Of a stretch of 64,000 nt of DNA, positions 43,271 through 51,674 are shown in pieces. The stretch comes from Paenibacillus tundrae (GTDB taxonomy: Bacteria; Bacillota; Bacilli; Paenibacillales; Paenibacillaceae). The position numbers and the translations under genes are program-made. Positions within the stretch are counted from its first letter, which is position 1; each line of letters begins with the position of its first letter. The stretch is taken from NCBI RefSeq assembly GCF_030812775.1, contig NZ_JAUSTI010000012.1:1-64000 (forward strand), read 5' to 3'. The notes beneath the pieces are model-generated. The model did no database searches. It had not been told where the DNA came from and was given only the letters and a program-made list of their open reading frames with translations.

Positions 43271-44064
43271 AGACATTGGAACCGAAAGTATATATCGTAG
43301 GTGCAGGTCCAGGAGACCCGGAGCTGATCACAGTAAAAGGTTCGAATATTTTGCGAAGTGCCGATCTGGTGCTCTATACCGATTCACTTGTGAATGATGA
43401 ACTTATTGCTACAGCGAAGCCGGAAGCCGAAGTGTTGCAAAGCTCAGGCATGGATCTGGAGCGTCAAGTTGAGCTGATGACGGAGGCAACGCGTAATGGG
43501 CGTAGTGTAGCTCGTGTACATACAGGAGACCCAGCAATGTACGGGGCAATTTTAGAGCAGATGGTGTTGCTCAAGCAGCAAGGTGTGGACTATGAGATTA
43601 TTCCTGGCGTTAGCTCGGTCTTTGCTTCAGCAGCGGCCTTAGGGGCAGAGCTGACTGTGCCTGAGCTGACTCAGACTGTTATTCTGACCCGTGCAGAAGG
43701 GCGTACACCTGTACCAGAACGGGAGAAACTGCGTGACCTCGCATCACATCACTGTACTGTTGCGCTGTTCCTGAGTGCAACACTTGCGAAAAAAGTCGTG
43801 GTTGAATTCCTCGCCGCAGGCTGGAGTGAGGATACACCGGTTGCAGTGGTGCAACGTGCCACGTGGCCTGATCAGAAAATTGTGCGTACAACGCTGGCTA
43901 ATCTTGCCGCTGACCTGCGCGCCGCAGGCATTACAATGCATGCGATGATTCTCGCTGGCTGGGCGCTTGACCCAGACCTTGTGAATCGGGATGCGCACCG
44001 CTCCAAGCTATATGACAAATCCTTCACCCACGGGTACCGTAAAGGAGTGAAGTCCGGTGAGTAA
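43267..44064 (+). CDS. cbiF: Cobalt-precorrin-4 C11-methyltransferase
   Basis: 265 residues. KVYIVGAGPGDPELITVKGSNIL opens the SAM methyltransferase fold; LVLYTDSLVNDELIA, VARVHTGDPAMYGAILEQM and YEIIPGVSSVFASAAALGAEL are C11-subgroup blocks. Its start overlaps cbiL as ATGA and its own stop overlaps cbiG by eight bases, in a tightly packed operon. It methylates C11 of cobalt-precorrin-4, giving the substrate of CbiG. Normal length. Confidence 0.94.
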   Translation: MKTLEPKVYIVGAGPGDPELITVKGSNILRSADLVLYTDSLVNDELIATAKPEAEVLQSSGMDLERQVELMTEATRNGRSVARVHTGDPAMYGAILEQMVLLKQQGVDYEIIPGVSSVFASAAALGAELTVPELTQTVILTRAEGRTPVPEREKLRDLASHHCTVALFLSATLAKKVVVEFLAAGWSEDTPVAVVQRATWPDQKIVRTTLANLAADLRAAGITMHAMILAGWALDPDLVNRDAHRSKLYDKSFTHGYRKGVKSGE

Positions 44065-45148
44065 TCCATATGCGACGGTAGCCATCACCAAGCATGGGGT
44101 AGAGATGGTACGCAACATGGCTGGACAATTTCCGGGTACGGATGTCTTTTATATGACGAAGTTCGCCCGTGGAGATGAGCAGCAGCTTGGCTACAACATG
44201 TTCGAGGGGTCCGTGAAGCTGATTCTGCCGGACTTGTTCAAACGGTATAATGGTATTATTTTATTCATATCTCTGGGTGCTGTAGTACGCATGATTGCAC
44301 CGCTATTAGTGGACAAAAAAGTTGATCCGGCTGTTCTGGTCATTGATGATCGCGGAGAACATGTCATCAGCGTACTGTCGGGTCATTTAGGCGGTGCCAA
44401 TGAGTTGACCCGTCAGGTGGCAGAGGTGCTTGGCGCACGCCCTGTGATTACGACAGCTTCAGATGTGCAGGGGACGATCCCTGTGGATCTGTTTGGCCGT
44501 GAGCTCGGCTGGACAATAGACAGCTTCGATAAGGCTACGCCCGTGAGTGCAGCAGTTGTGAATGAGGAGCCAGTTGCGCTGATTCAGGAGACGGGGGAGC
44601 GGAATTGGTGGAAATACGATAAACCTGTCCCGGATCATATTCGTACCTTTCATAGCATGGCGGAGACAGAGTCATTTGCATTCAATGCGGCACTCGTAAT
44701 TAGTGATCGGCTGCTCACCGATGAGGAACAGCAGCGATTCATGAGTAACGGTGTGTTGTACCGTCCCAAAAGTCTAGTCCTAGGCATGGGCTGCAATCGA
44801 GGGACATCCTTGGAGGAATTGGAGCAGGAGGTTCTTGCGACGCTTGCAGAACAGTCTCTTTCCGTGAAGAGTGTGCGTAACATAGCCACCATTGATCTGA
44901 AAAAGGATGAGGAAGGTTTGCTCGCGTTATGCCAAAAGTATGGCTGGGAGCTGGTTACCTATTCCCCTGCTGAACTAAACACGGTCACTCTGCCGAACCC
45001 ATCCGAGACGGTATTTAAATATACAGGAGCATATGGCGTCAGTGAGCCAGCGGCACTGCTATCCTCCGGGGCAGACCACTGGTTGCTGGAGAAGAAGAAA
45101 AGCGGGAATCTGACGATTTCGATCGCACGCATTCCGTTTAAACCTTGA
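44057..45148 (+). CDS. cbiG: Cobalt-precorrin-5A hydrolase
   Basis: 363 residues. Opens the delta-lactone of cobalt-precorrin-5A and releases the C20 unit as acetaldehyde. N-terminal domain contains LFISLGAVVRMIAPLLVDKKVDP and HVISVLSGHLGGANELT, the CbiG signature. The central region follows. The C-terminal CobE-like domain has LVLGMGCNRGTSLEELEQEV and ALLSSGADHWLLEKKKSGN. GTG start at 44057 within the 3' end of cbiF, preceded by AAAGGAG. A weak hairpin terminator follows at 45166. Confidence 0.93.
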   Translation: MSNPYATVAITKHGVEMVRNMAGQFPGTDVFYMTKFARGDEQQLGYNMFEGSVKLILPDLFKRYNGIILFISLGAVVRMIAPLLVDKKVDPAVLVIDDRGEHVISVLSGHLGGANELTRQVAEVLGARPVITTASDVQGTIPVDLFGRELGWTIDSFDKATPVSAAVVNEEPVALIQETGERNWWKYDKPVPDHIRTFHSMAETESFAFNAALVISDRLLTDEEQQRFMSNGVLYRPKSLVLGMGCNRGTSLEELEQEVLATLAEQSLSVKSVRNIATIDLKKDEEGLLALCQKYGWELVTYSPAELNTVTLPNPSETVFKYTGAYGVSEPAALLSSGADHWLLEKKKSGNLTISIARIPFKP

Positions 45149-45165
45149 ACTAACGTTATATAGAT

Positions 45166-45195
45166 AACCGCATCGGTATTCGGTGCGGTTTTGTT
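45166..45195 (+). terminator. Weak terminator between cbiG and cbiA
   Basis: AACCGCA...TGCGGTT stem followed by TTG TT. The T-run is short, so partial read-through into cbiA is likely. Confidence 0.5.
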
Positions 45196-45242
45196 ATATC
45201 AGTCTTTGTGCACGAAATATGCAGATAAGGTAGGGAATTCAT

Positions 45243-46835
45243 ATGATGACAAGTGATAAACCACATGCTGCACATGTCAGACCCCGGCTAATTATTGCGG
45301 GGACAGGAAGTGGTGCAGGCAAAACAACGGTAACGCTAGGTTTAATGAAAGCTCTCGCTGAGCGGGGACTACGTGTACAGGGCTTCAAGTGCGGCCCAGA
45401 CTACATCGATCCGACCTATCATACGGCGGTGACCGGCAGGGCATCTCGCAATCTGGACGCATGGATGACCTCACCGGAGTATGTATGTCATACATTTGTG
45501 CAAGCAGCGGATGGGCAGGATATTTCGATCATTGAAGGAGTCATGGGATTGTACGATGGCAAAGACCCGCTCAGCAATACCGGCTCAACTGCTGAGATTG
45601 CGATGGTCACGCAGACACCTGTGATCCTGGTTGTGGATGTTCGGAGTATGGCACGCAGTGCGGCAGCGATTGTGCTTGGGTTTCAACAGTTGGAGCCTGA
45701 GCTGAATATTGCAGGTGTTATTGTAAACCGCTGCGGGAGTGCAGGACATTACCAGATTGTGAAGAAGGCGATTGAGCAAATGTGCGATATCCCTGTGGTA
45801 GGCTGGCTGAAACGAGAGGATGATATGTCAATTCCAGAGCGTCATCTTGGTTTGGTTCCCGCCATTGAACGAGGCGAACTTGACCCGTTATTTCAGCGCG
45901 CCGCTGATGCACTTCGTGAGGGTGCGGATTTGGATTTAATTCTGAGGATTGCTGGCGCAGCACCGCCGCTGGAATCGAAGAGCCTTGTATCTGAATTGGA
46001 AGAGCAGCAGCTTTCTGATGATGAGAAACGTTCTCAGTCTGTGCATCCCTCGGAACAGGATCAATATCAACAAGAACCACAACAGCAGTTAATGACACAT
46101 CAAAATCAACAAGATCATCAAGAAAAAAATGAACATCAGCAGCACCAAGAGCGCCAAAACGATCAACAACATCAAATACGTCCTGTCATCGCAATTGCAC
46201 GGGATGCGGCGTTTAACTTCTATTATCCGGACAACCTGGAGTTGCTTGAGGAAGCTGGCGCGAAGCTTACGTATTTCAGCCCAATTGCGGGTGAAGGTAT
46301 TCCAGCGGATGCAGACAGCATCTATCTGGGAGGTGGTTTTCCAGAAGAATTTGCTGAAGCTATCGCATCAAATCACTTGTTTCTAGAAGGGCTGCGTCAG
46401 GCTGCACGTCAGCATATGCCTGTGTTTGCCGAATGTGGGGGTTATATGGTGCTTGCCGAAACGTTAACAGATCGACAGGGGGTAACGTTTAACATGGCGG
46501 GTATTGTTCCTGCACATGTGCAGATGCAAACCACGCGCGCAGCCCTTGGATATCGTGAGGCGAGTGCCGTTCAGGATTCATTTTTGCTGGAAAAGGGAGA
46601 TATACTGCGAGGTCATGAATTCCATTATTCGACGATGACCTATCACGATTCAGATACGATTCCATATGCCTATGAAACGAAAGGGATGCGAGGGTTGAAG
46701 CCAGAGGGATACAATTCAGGTCATATTCTAGCTGGGTACACCCATGTGCATCTTGGTTCTAACCCGGCAGTTGCTAACAGATGGGTAGAGCATTGTCGCA
46801 TGTATCGACAAAGTAAGCAGAAGGATGTAGAGTGA
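45243..46835 (+). CDS. cbiA: Cobyrinic acid a,c-diamide synthase with Gln/His-rich insert
   Basis: 530 residues (also called CobB). It amidates the a and c carboxylates of cobyrinic acid using glutamine and ATP. The N-terminal ATPase part has LIIAGTGSGAGKTTVTLGLM (P-loop), FKCGPDYIDPTYH and VMGLYDGKD. The C-terminal glutaminase part has the nucleophile cysteine in VFAECGGYMVLAE and GHEFHYS. Between them, residues ~255-315, sits a low-complexity stretch of Gln, His, Asp and Asn (QQEPQQQL, HQQHQERQND). This makes the protein longer than the usual roughly 460 residues. AAGGTAGGG precedes paired ATGs. Confidence 0.93.
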   Translation: MMTSDKPHAAHVRPRLIIAGTGSGAGKTTVTLGLMKALAERGLRVQGFKCGPDYIDPTYHTAVTGRASRNLDAWMTSPEYVCHTFVQAADGQDISIIEGVMGLYDGKDPLSNTGSTAEIAMVTQTPVILVVDVRSMARSAAAIVLGFQQLEPELNIAGVIVNRCGSAGHYQIVKKAIEQMCDIPVVGWLKREDDMSIPERHLGLVPAIERGELDPLFQRAADALREGADLDLILRIAGAAPPLESKSLVSELEEQQLSDDEKRSQSVHPSEQDQYQQEPQQQLMTHQNQQDHQEKNEHQQHQERQNDQQHQIRPVIAIARDAAFNFYYPDNLELLEEAGAKLTYFSPIAGEGIPADADSIYLGGGFPEEFAEAIASNHLFLEGLRQAARQHMPVFAECGGYMVLAETLTDRQGVTFNMAGIVPAHVQMQTTRAALGYREASAVQDSFLLEKGDILRGHEFHYSTMTYHDSDTIPYAYETKGMRGLKPEGYNSGHILAGYTHVHLGSNPAVANRWVEHCRMYRQSKQKDVE

Positions 46836-47260
46836 CTCTATTCTTGTTCAATTATCTGAGACTTTGGTCGTGAAGTTGGCCGCTAATCGTCAGAATTAAA
46901 GGTTTTTGCCTGCATATGTGGAATGACTTACATACTGCCCAGAGCATCGTGGATGCTGGACTGGCCAGTGATGACATATATACAATTGACGAGTGCACCT
47001 GTGACTCTCTTGGGACAAACTCTCTAAAGGTAACGGAATTTCGGGATATGCTTATGAATAATGCGGCTATACTAAGAAGTAGTAGTGAACATGTCCGCGA
47101 ATCTGAACTATAGGCATAGCATCTCGTAGATTAGGGATTAGGTATACTGAGCCTACCGTCATGAGGGTTTTGAAGGAGATTAACCTGCTTATTTGGATCG
47201 CAAGGGGGACATGCTTTTTCGGACACTTTATAATAGGAATTAGAAAGGGGATTACATGTA
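46836..47260. other. Intergenic region after cbiA with a possible gene remnant
   Basis: 425 bp without a convincing intact gene. It holds the short frame at 46880-47113 described separately. A GAAAGGGGATTACATGTAATGG start region of the ThuA-like gene closes it. Confidence 0.5.
46892..47113 (+). pseudogene. Possible remnant of a YlmD/PgeF-type laccase-fold protein
   Basis: An open stretch of about 70 codons reads KGFCLHMWNDLHTAQSIVDA, then GLASDDIYTIDECTCDS. This loosely resembles the late block of YlmD-type proteins, where a D-L-W...N-x-x-L...AG segment precedes a catalytic Cys-Thr pair. The surrounding domain and the SYRR motif that should follow are absent. No ribosome site is seen. The resemblance was judged by eye and may be chance. 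Confidence 0.25.
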
Positions 47261-47899
47261 ATGGATCATCGTAAAAAGGCATTATTGCTCGGCGATTACA
47301 CACATCCCGATTGGCACCCGCTTCAGGGTGTGGATGCTGAGATTAGCCGGATTTTTCATGATATTATGACTGTGCAATGCAGTGAGAACCGCAATATGTT
47401 ATTACAAGAAAATATCACAGGGTTTGATGTGTGTATTTCATATATGGACGATTGGAAGGGAAAAGTCTCTCCACAGCAAACGGCAGGATTACTGTCCTAT
47501 GTAAGCAATGGCGGAGGTTTGCTCATTTTGCATAACGGAATCACGCTCCAAAACCGATACGAACTCAAGCAGATGATTGGTGCGAAATTTTTGCAGCATC
47601 CACCGTATGCTCCGCTGGAATTCACGGTCACTGCGGAATCACATCCTGTGACAGAAGGGATTACCGGATTTACGCTGGAAGAAGAGCCTTATCAGTTTGA
47701 GTTTGGTTCTTTCTCCGAAACAAAAGTATTGCTTGAGTATCAGTCGGAAGAAGGGCCAAAGCCAGCGGCTTGGGCGCATAGATATGGTTTGGGACGGATT
47801 GTGTACTTGATGCCAGGACATCATGTGCCAACGTTTGCCCACGAGACGTATCGGAAGTTAATCTTCCAAGCAGGCAAATGGGCTGCACGTTACGTGTAA
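47261..47899 (+). CDS. ThuA-domain (glutamine-amidotransferase-like) protein
   Basis: 212 residues. The ThuA fold shows in KALLLGDYTHPDWHPLQGVD, FDVCISYMDDWKGKVSPQQT, YVSNGGGLLILHNGI and GLGRIVYLMPGHHVPTFAHETYRKLIFQA. The nucleophilic cysteine of class I amidotransferases is not evident, as is usual for ThuA. Known members belong to trehalose or other sugar metabolism. No sugar genes are adjacent, so the substrate is unknown. AAAGGGGATT precedes the ATG. Monocistronic. Confidence 0.82.
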   Translation: MDHRKKALLLGDYTHPDWHPLQGVDAEISRIFHDIMTVQCSENRNMLLQENITGFDVCISYMDDWKGKVSPQQTAGLLSYVSNGGGLLILHNGITLQNRYELKQMIGAKFLQHPPYAPLEFTVTAESHPVTEGITGFTLEEEPYQFEFGSFSETKVLLEYQSEEGPKPAAWAHRYGLGRIVYLMPGHHVPTFAHETYRKLIFQAGKWAARYV

Positions 47900-47932
47900 C
47901 ATATCGGTGTATGTTGTGTTACTTGTGTGTAC

Positions 47933-47966
47933 GGACTTTTTGAACGACCTCTAATAGGGGTATAAT
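47933..47966 (+). promoter_or_regulatory. Promoter of the phasin-like/ABC1 operon, partly from a family B end
   Basis: CGGACTTTTTGAACGACCTC (47933-47952) is the right end of a family B element. Its TTGAAC (47940-47945) is followed by TATAAT (47961-47966), 33 bp before the phasin-like start. The 15-base spacer is short, so the -10 may instead be TAATAT at 47963. Confidence 0.45.
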
Positions 47967-47998
47967 ATATGCATTAATGAAAGAGGGGGATGACAGGA

Positions 47999-48376
47999 AT
48001 GAGCGATTTGTTCAAAAAGGCGATTTCATTGGGGCTGGGTCTTACCGTCGTAAGCAAGGAGAAGATTGAAAAAACAGTGGATGATCTAGTAAAACGCGGT
48101 GAACTCGCGCCGGGTGAATCCAAAGCTCTGGTTGAGCGTCTGATGGAACGAGGCGATGAGGAGCAAGGCCAGTTGAAGAGGGTGATTCACGAACAGGTTA
48201 AACGTGTGCTGCAGGAAGTGGGCGTACCTTCAAAAGATGAAGTAACAAGTCTAGAGCAACGTGTAGCGCTCCTTGAGAAGAAACTTGCAGAACTGAACCA
48301 GACACCACAGCTTCAAACGGATAGCTCCCCTGCTCCACTTGAAGTCCCTCCTCTCAAAGGAAATGAGATCGAGTAG
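47999..48376 (+). CDS. Phasin-like coiled-coil protein
   Basis: 125 residues. MSDLFKKAISLGLGLTVVSK, then KIEKTVDDLVKRGELAPGES, is the start typical of phasin-family/PHA-synthesis-regulator-like proteins. The rest is mostly helical and charged, with a coiled coil at SLEQRVALLEKKLAEL. Such proteins coat polyester granules or act as accessory factors of ABC1 kinases; here it directly precedes one with no gap, so an accessory role is more likely. GAGGGG lies ten bases before the ATG at 47999; an upstream ATG at 47990 is too close to that site. Confidence 0.75.
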   Translation: MSDLFKKAISLGLGLTVVSKEKIEKTVDDLVKRGELAPGESKALVERLMERGDEEQGQLKRVIHEQVKRVLQEVGVPSKDEVTSLEQRVALLEKKLAELNQTPQLQTDSSPAPLEVPPLKGNEIE

Positions 48377-50047
48377 ATGGCTGTACGAATTAAACATGTC
48401 GGCAGATACCGGGAAATTGCCATGGCGCTGGTGCGTCATGGCTTCGGTTATATGGTCGAGGAGTTGGGATTGTTCCAAATTCTCGCCTTACCCCGCCGAT
48501 GGATGTCACGTGAAGCCCACACGACCAAAACACTGAGTGAGCGTATACGGCTAGTGCTGCAGGAGCTGGGGCCGGCTTTCGTTAAGCTGGGGCAATTGGC
48601 GAGCACACGGGCAGATTTATTGCCTGAGTCGGTCATTCGTGAACTGGTGAAACTGCAGGATCAGGTTCCGCCATTTTCTTCGGAGACGGCCAGGGGTATT
48701 TTGGAACAGGAATTGGATATACCGCTGGAAGAGATCTTCTCCCGGTTCGAGGATACCCCTGTAGCTGCGGCCAGCATTGGTCAGGTGCATTTGGGTAAAC
48801 TTCAGAGCGGTGAGGCGGTTGCGATCAAAATCCAGCGACCTGGCATCTCACGAATAGTGCAGCGAGATTTGGATATTTTACGCGAATTGACCGCGATGGC
48901 AGAGAAACGCTGGGATTGGGTCAAGCAGTATCAGATTCCGCAAATGGTTGAGGAGTATGCACAGGCTCTTATGGCCGAGCTAGATTATACCATTGAGGCG
49001 AGAAATACCGAGAAGATCGCACAGCAATATCAACCGGACGAGAAGGTGAAGATTCCGACGATTTACTGGGATCAGACGTCTTCCCGTGTGCTTACGATGG
49101 AGTATATCGAAGGAATCAAGCTGAATGACCGTGAACAATTAGTTAAAAAAGGACATGACCTGAACGATATTGCACAGCGGCTGGTAGATTCGTTATTGAA
49201 TCAAATTTTCATTCACGGCTTTTTCCATGCCGACCCACATCCAGGTAACCTGATGGTGCTCAAGGATGGTAGATTAGCCTTTATTGACTTTGGTATGGTA
49301 GGAACGCTGAGTGACGAGATGAAGCAGCAGCTAGCTACACTTATTATTGGACTGATGCGCAAAGATACGGACAGTATGGTTCGTTCCATTGAGAAGCTGG
49401 GCATGATGCCTGATGATATGGATCTGCGGGGACTACATGTCGATCTGGACAAGCTCAGAACAAAATATTACGATATTCCATTCTCTAAGATCAGTGTAGG
49501 TGAGGCACTCAATGACCTGTTTGGTGTGGCTCAGCGGCACCGCGTGGTGATGCCTGCGGATATACTGCTGTTAGGGAAGTCGCTACTGACGATGGAAGGT
49601 GTAATCGAGCATCTCGATCCATCCTTGAGTATTGTTGATATGGCGGAGCCCTTTGGACGTAAACTGATTAAGGAACGATTCAGCCCAGGCAGGATCAAAA
49701 ATAAACTGTTCCGCAGTGCGGCTGATATGGCAGAGAGTGTGATTGGATTGCCAGGCCAGCTACGGCAGTTATCTTCTATAATCAGCAAAGGAAAGCTGCG
49801 ATTGGAAGTCAGTGTGCCTGAACTTGAGACGCTGCTGCGAAGGTTGGATCAGATCAGTAACCGTCTATCATTCAGTATCGTACTACTTGCCTTCTGTATC
49901 ATTATGGTCGGACTTATTATCGGTTCATCAATCAGTCATCAGGCAACGATGCTATGGGACATACCAGTGATTGAGATTGGATTTCTCGTGGCTATTCTGA
50001 TGGTAGCGTTTCTGCTCTATTCAATTTTCAAATCAGGGCGGTTCTAG
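48377..50047 (+). CDS. ABC1/UbiB-family atypical kinase
   Basis: 556 residues. Members have the signature KxGQ motif (here GPAFVKLGQLASTRADLLP), an alanine-rich nucleotide loop (PVAAASIGQVHLGKLQSGEAVAIKIQRPG with the catalytic Lys), HGFFHADPHPGNLMV (catalytic Asp) and AFIDFGMVG (metal Asp). Two C-terminal membrane helices (LLAFCIIMVGLIIGSSI and IEIGFLVAILMVAFLLYSIF) anchor it. UbiB proteins support isoprenoid-quinone synthesis or lipid homeostasis in membranes; the exact target in Firmicutes is unknown. It starts directly after the stop of the phasin-like gene, so the two are co-translated. Confidence 0.9.
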   Translation: MAVRIKHVGRYREIAMALVRHGFGYMVEELGLFQILALPRRWMSREAHTTKTLSERIRLVLQELGPAFVKLGQLASTRADLLPESVIRELVKLQDQVPPFSSETARGILEQELDIPLEEIFSRFEDTPVAAASIGQVHLGKLQSGEAVAIKIQRPGISRIVQRDLDILRELTAMAEKRWDWVKQYQIPQMVEEYAQALMAELDYTIEARNTEKIAQQYQPDEKVKIPTIYWDQTSSRVLTMEYIEGIKLNDREQLVKKGHDLNDIAQRLVDSLLNQIFIHGFFHADPHPGNLMVLKDGRLAFIDFGMVGTLSDEMKQQLATLIIGLMRKDTDSMVRSIEKLGMMPDDMDLRGLHVDLDKLRTKYYDIPFSKISVGEALNDLFGVAQRHRVVMPADILLLGKSLLTMEGVIEHLDPSLSIVDMAEPFGRKLIKERFSPGRIKNKLFRSAADMAESVIGLPGQLRQLSSIISKGKLRLEVSVPELETLLRRLDQISNRLSFSIVLLAFCIIMVGLIIGSSISHQATMLWDIPVIEIGFLVAILMVAFLLYSIFKSGRF

Positions 50048-50054
50048 ACGGTAA

Positions 50055-50237
50055 TTGAACGAAACAAAGGATATTTACACTCTAGCCACTCCGATGACAG
50101 AATAACATTCTGATCGCTGTTATCCCCAGATTTTTTTTGATTCCCTTTGAAAAGGGTAAAATCCGGGGATAAAGGCGAACGCTTCGCTTCTCCATGTTAT
50201 TTCTGTCCTCTCCGTTCTGGTGTAAATGTTTAGTTCA
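50055..50237 (-). repeat. Family A palindromic element, copy A5 (short form)
   Basis: Same order as A2: ATATTTACACTC-GCCACTCCGATGACAG at one end, TTATCCCCAGATTTT/AAAATCCGGGGATAA in the centre, and CTCCGTTCTGGTGTAAATG at the other. It lies immediately downstream of the ABC1 kinase gene. Confidence 0.85.
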
Positions 50238-50280
50238 AAAATATAGCTAGAACCGTGATTTATTGGGGAGTAAATATTAC

Positions 50281-50322
50281 GAGGCTGTCTCAAAGTCACA
50301 TAAGTGACTTGAAGACAGCCTC
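50281..50322 (+). terminator. Strong hairpin downstream of the ABC1 kinase
   Basis: GAGGCTGTCT pairs with AGACAGCCTC and inner AAGTCAC with GTGACTT. Only a short T-run (ATTT) follows. Likely terminator or mRNA-end stabiliser. Confidence 0.6.
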
Positions 50323-50382
50323 ATTTAGTTTGATATGAAGTGCAATAAGAAGGACTGTCCGTGTCCGACTGAATTTTAGGAT

Positions 50383-50425
50383 TTATATAAAATGAACTAA
50401 AGAGTATTACACTTGCCACTGCTCG
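50383..50425 (-). repeat. Family A fragment A6 (one end only)
   Basis: TATAAAATGAACTAAAGAGT, then ATTACACTTGCCACT, matches the outer end of A2 and A5. The core is absent. Confidence 0.6.
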
Positions 50426-50469
50426 TTGTATATAGAGCTTCCTCAAACCAAAACATGTTATACCGCCAA

Positions 50470-50496
50470 GCCCATACACATGCATGGGTCTTTTTT
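50470..50496 (+). terminator. Plus-strand terminator without an adjacent plus-strand gene
   Basis: GCCCAT and ATGGGT arms around ACACATGC, then TTTTTT. No gene in 50048-50516 reads into it, so it may back up the ABC1 terminator or end a short RNA. Confidence 0.55.
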
Positions 50497-50516
50497 GAAG
50501 GCTTCAGCTAGCTAAA

Positions 50517-51044
50517 TTAACGCAATGAAAAATCATGTATGCTGGATGCAAGTTTACCCGAAACCTCGCCATTCACGGCATATTCGCTACCGCTCCATTC
50601 CAAGACGTAAGCCCCGCCACGCATGCCTTGTGGATACCCCTCTTCAAAATTAGTCCAGATGAGAGTATTGTTTGCAGCAATTGTCTTCTCGAAATAGATT
50701 TTATCCGTGCTCCCCTGATGTGTCAGAGTGACTTTGACTGGATGGATACTATTATTTTTCATGATGAGTTTAAGATGTCCACGACCTGCATCTATGTTAA
50801 ATGCGTTAAGAACCGAAGTGCCGCCAATCGCTTTATGTTCCCAATCTGCATCCTTAGTAGAAGGTTCAGTCTCATCTCCTCCATCCGCGGACGTATGAAT
50901 CACCGAGTAGGTGGTTTCCGTTGGAAGTAAGCTGTCTTGCGAGTCGCCGGAATGTGTCCTGTCCGAGGTGACACCTACAAGAAATGTGATGAAAGTAGTC
51001 ACTGCGATGGTTAGCAATAAGGTGACCATTACTCTTTTCTTCAT
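50517..51044 (-). CDS. Secreted or membrane-anchored protein of unknown function
   Basis: 175 residues. Residues 1-24 (KKRVMVTLLLTIAVTTFITF) are a membrane anchor or signal peptide with two basic residues in front. Residues ~28-65 are a Ser/Thr/Asp-rich linker; residues ~70-175 look like an all-beta domain (GHLKLIMKNNSIHPVKVTL, YFEKTIAANNTLIWTN, GAYVLEWSGSEYAVNGEV). No cysteines or named motifs. The pattern suggests a small extracytoplasmic beta-sandwich. GGAGGACTATGATTT precedes the ATG. It stands alone. Confidence 0.7.
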   Translation of the reverse strand: MKKRVMVTLLLTIAVTTFITFLVGVTSDRTHSGDSQDSLLPTETTYSVIHTSADGGDETEPSTKDADWEHKAIGGTSVLNAFNIDAGRGHLKLIMKNNSIHPVKVTLTHQGSTDKIYFEKTIAANNTLIWTNFEEGYPQGMRGGAYVLEWSGSEYAVNGEVSGKLASSIHDFSLR

Positions 51045-51674
51045 AAATCATAGTCCTCCAAATTGAAATATATAAAAAGGAACAAAGTATGATAGAACGG
51101 TTTATTCTATAATATGTAAATCGTTATGTGTAATTAACTATAATAGGTATTTTTTCTGAATTTAAACCATGACGGCTCAAAGAGCAAGTTATATTTTTTG
51201 ACTAATTAGAGCATATCGGAGTAATTTATAGAAAAAGGAAGATATTAAAAGATAATTCGTTATTATATCCACATAAACGTATTCGTACATATATAGCACA
51301 TTGTCTATAATAATAGGTCAGTACATAACGGATCCGGTTTTTCTGAGAGGGGAAAACCAAGAGTATCATGAGTTTAAAGTATCAGTCGTTTCATCATGAT
51401 AACTCATTCGTGTCTTAAAGACCGGAATGAATCGATGGAATTTAGGTGGATTCACACTGGAACGGATGTCGGTGTAGACCTGCATTATTTTTGCTGTGCA
51501 GTAATCTCGGATGGTTATGAAGTCATACCACAGGTGCAAATGATCATTTGCGGATCATGTATTCCGCTATTTTGTGCTGGTTGCCTTCGTAAATCGGTGA
51601 AGAATCGTTCTCTCGATGATCGGGTACGCATTTTAAATTTGGTGTTATAGAGCGGGAGGATCAGCAAGAAATAT
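51045..51674. other. A+T-rich intergenic region upstream of the SulP gene
   Basis: 630 bp between the divergent secreted protein and the SulP transporter. It contains TATCATGA/TCATGATA arms at about 51363-51401. A short open frame at 51396-51650 has no ribosome site and is not called. Nothing else could be recognised. Confidence 0.5.

Noticed and set aside
51396-51650. Open frame of 84 codons with several cysteines upstream of the SulP gene
   Set aside because: No convincing ribosome site, no recognisable motif, and internal start choice unclear. More likely chance in A+T-rich intergenic DNA.
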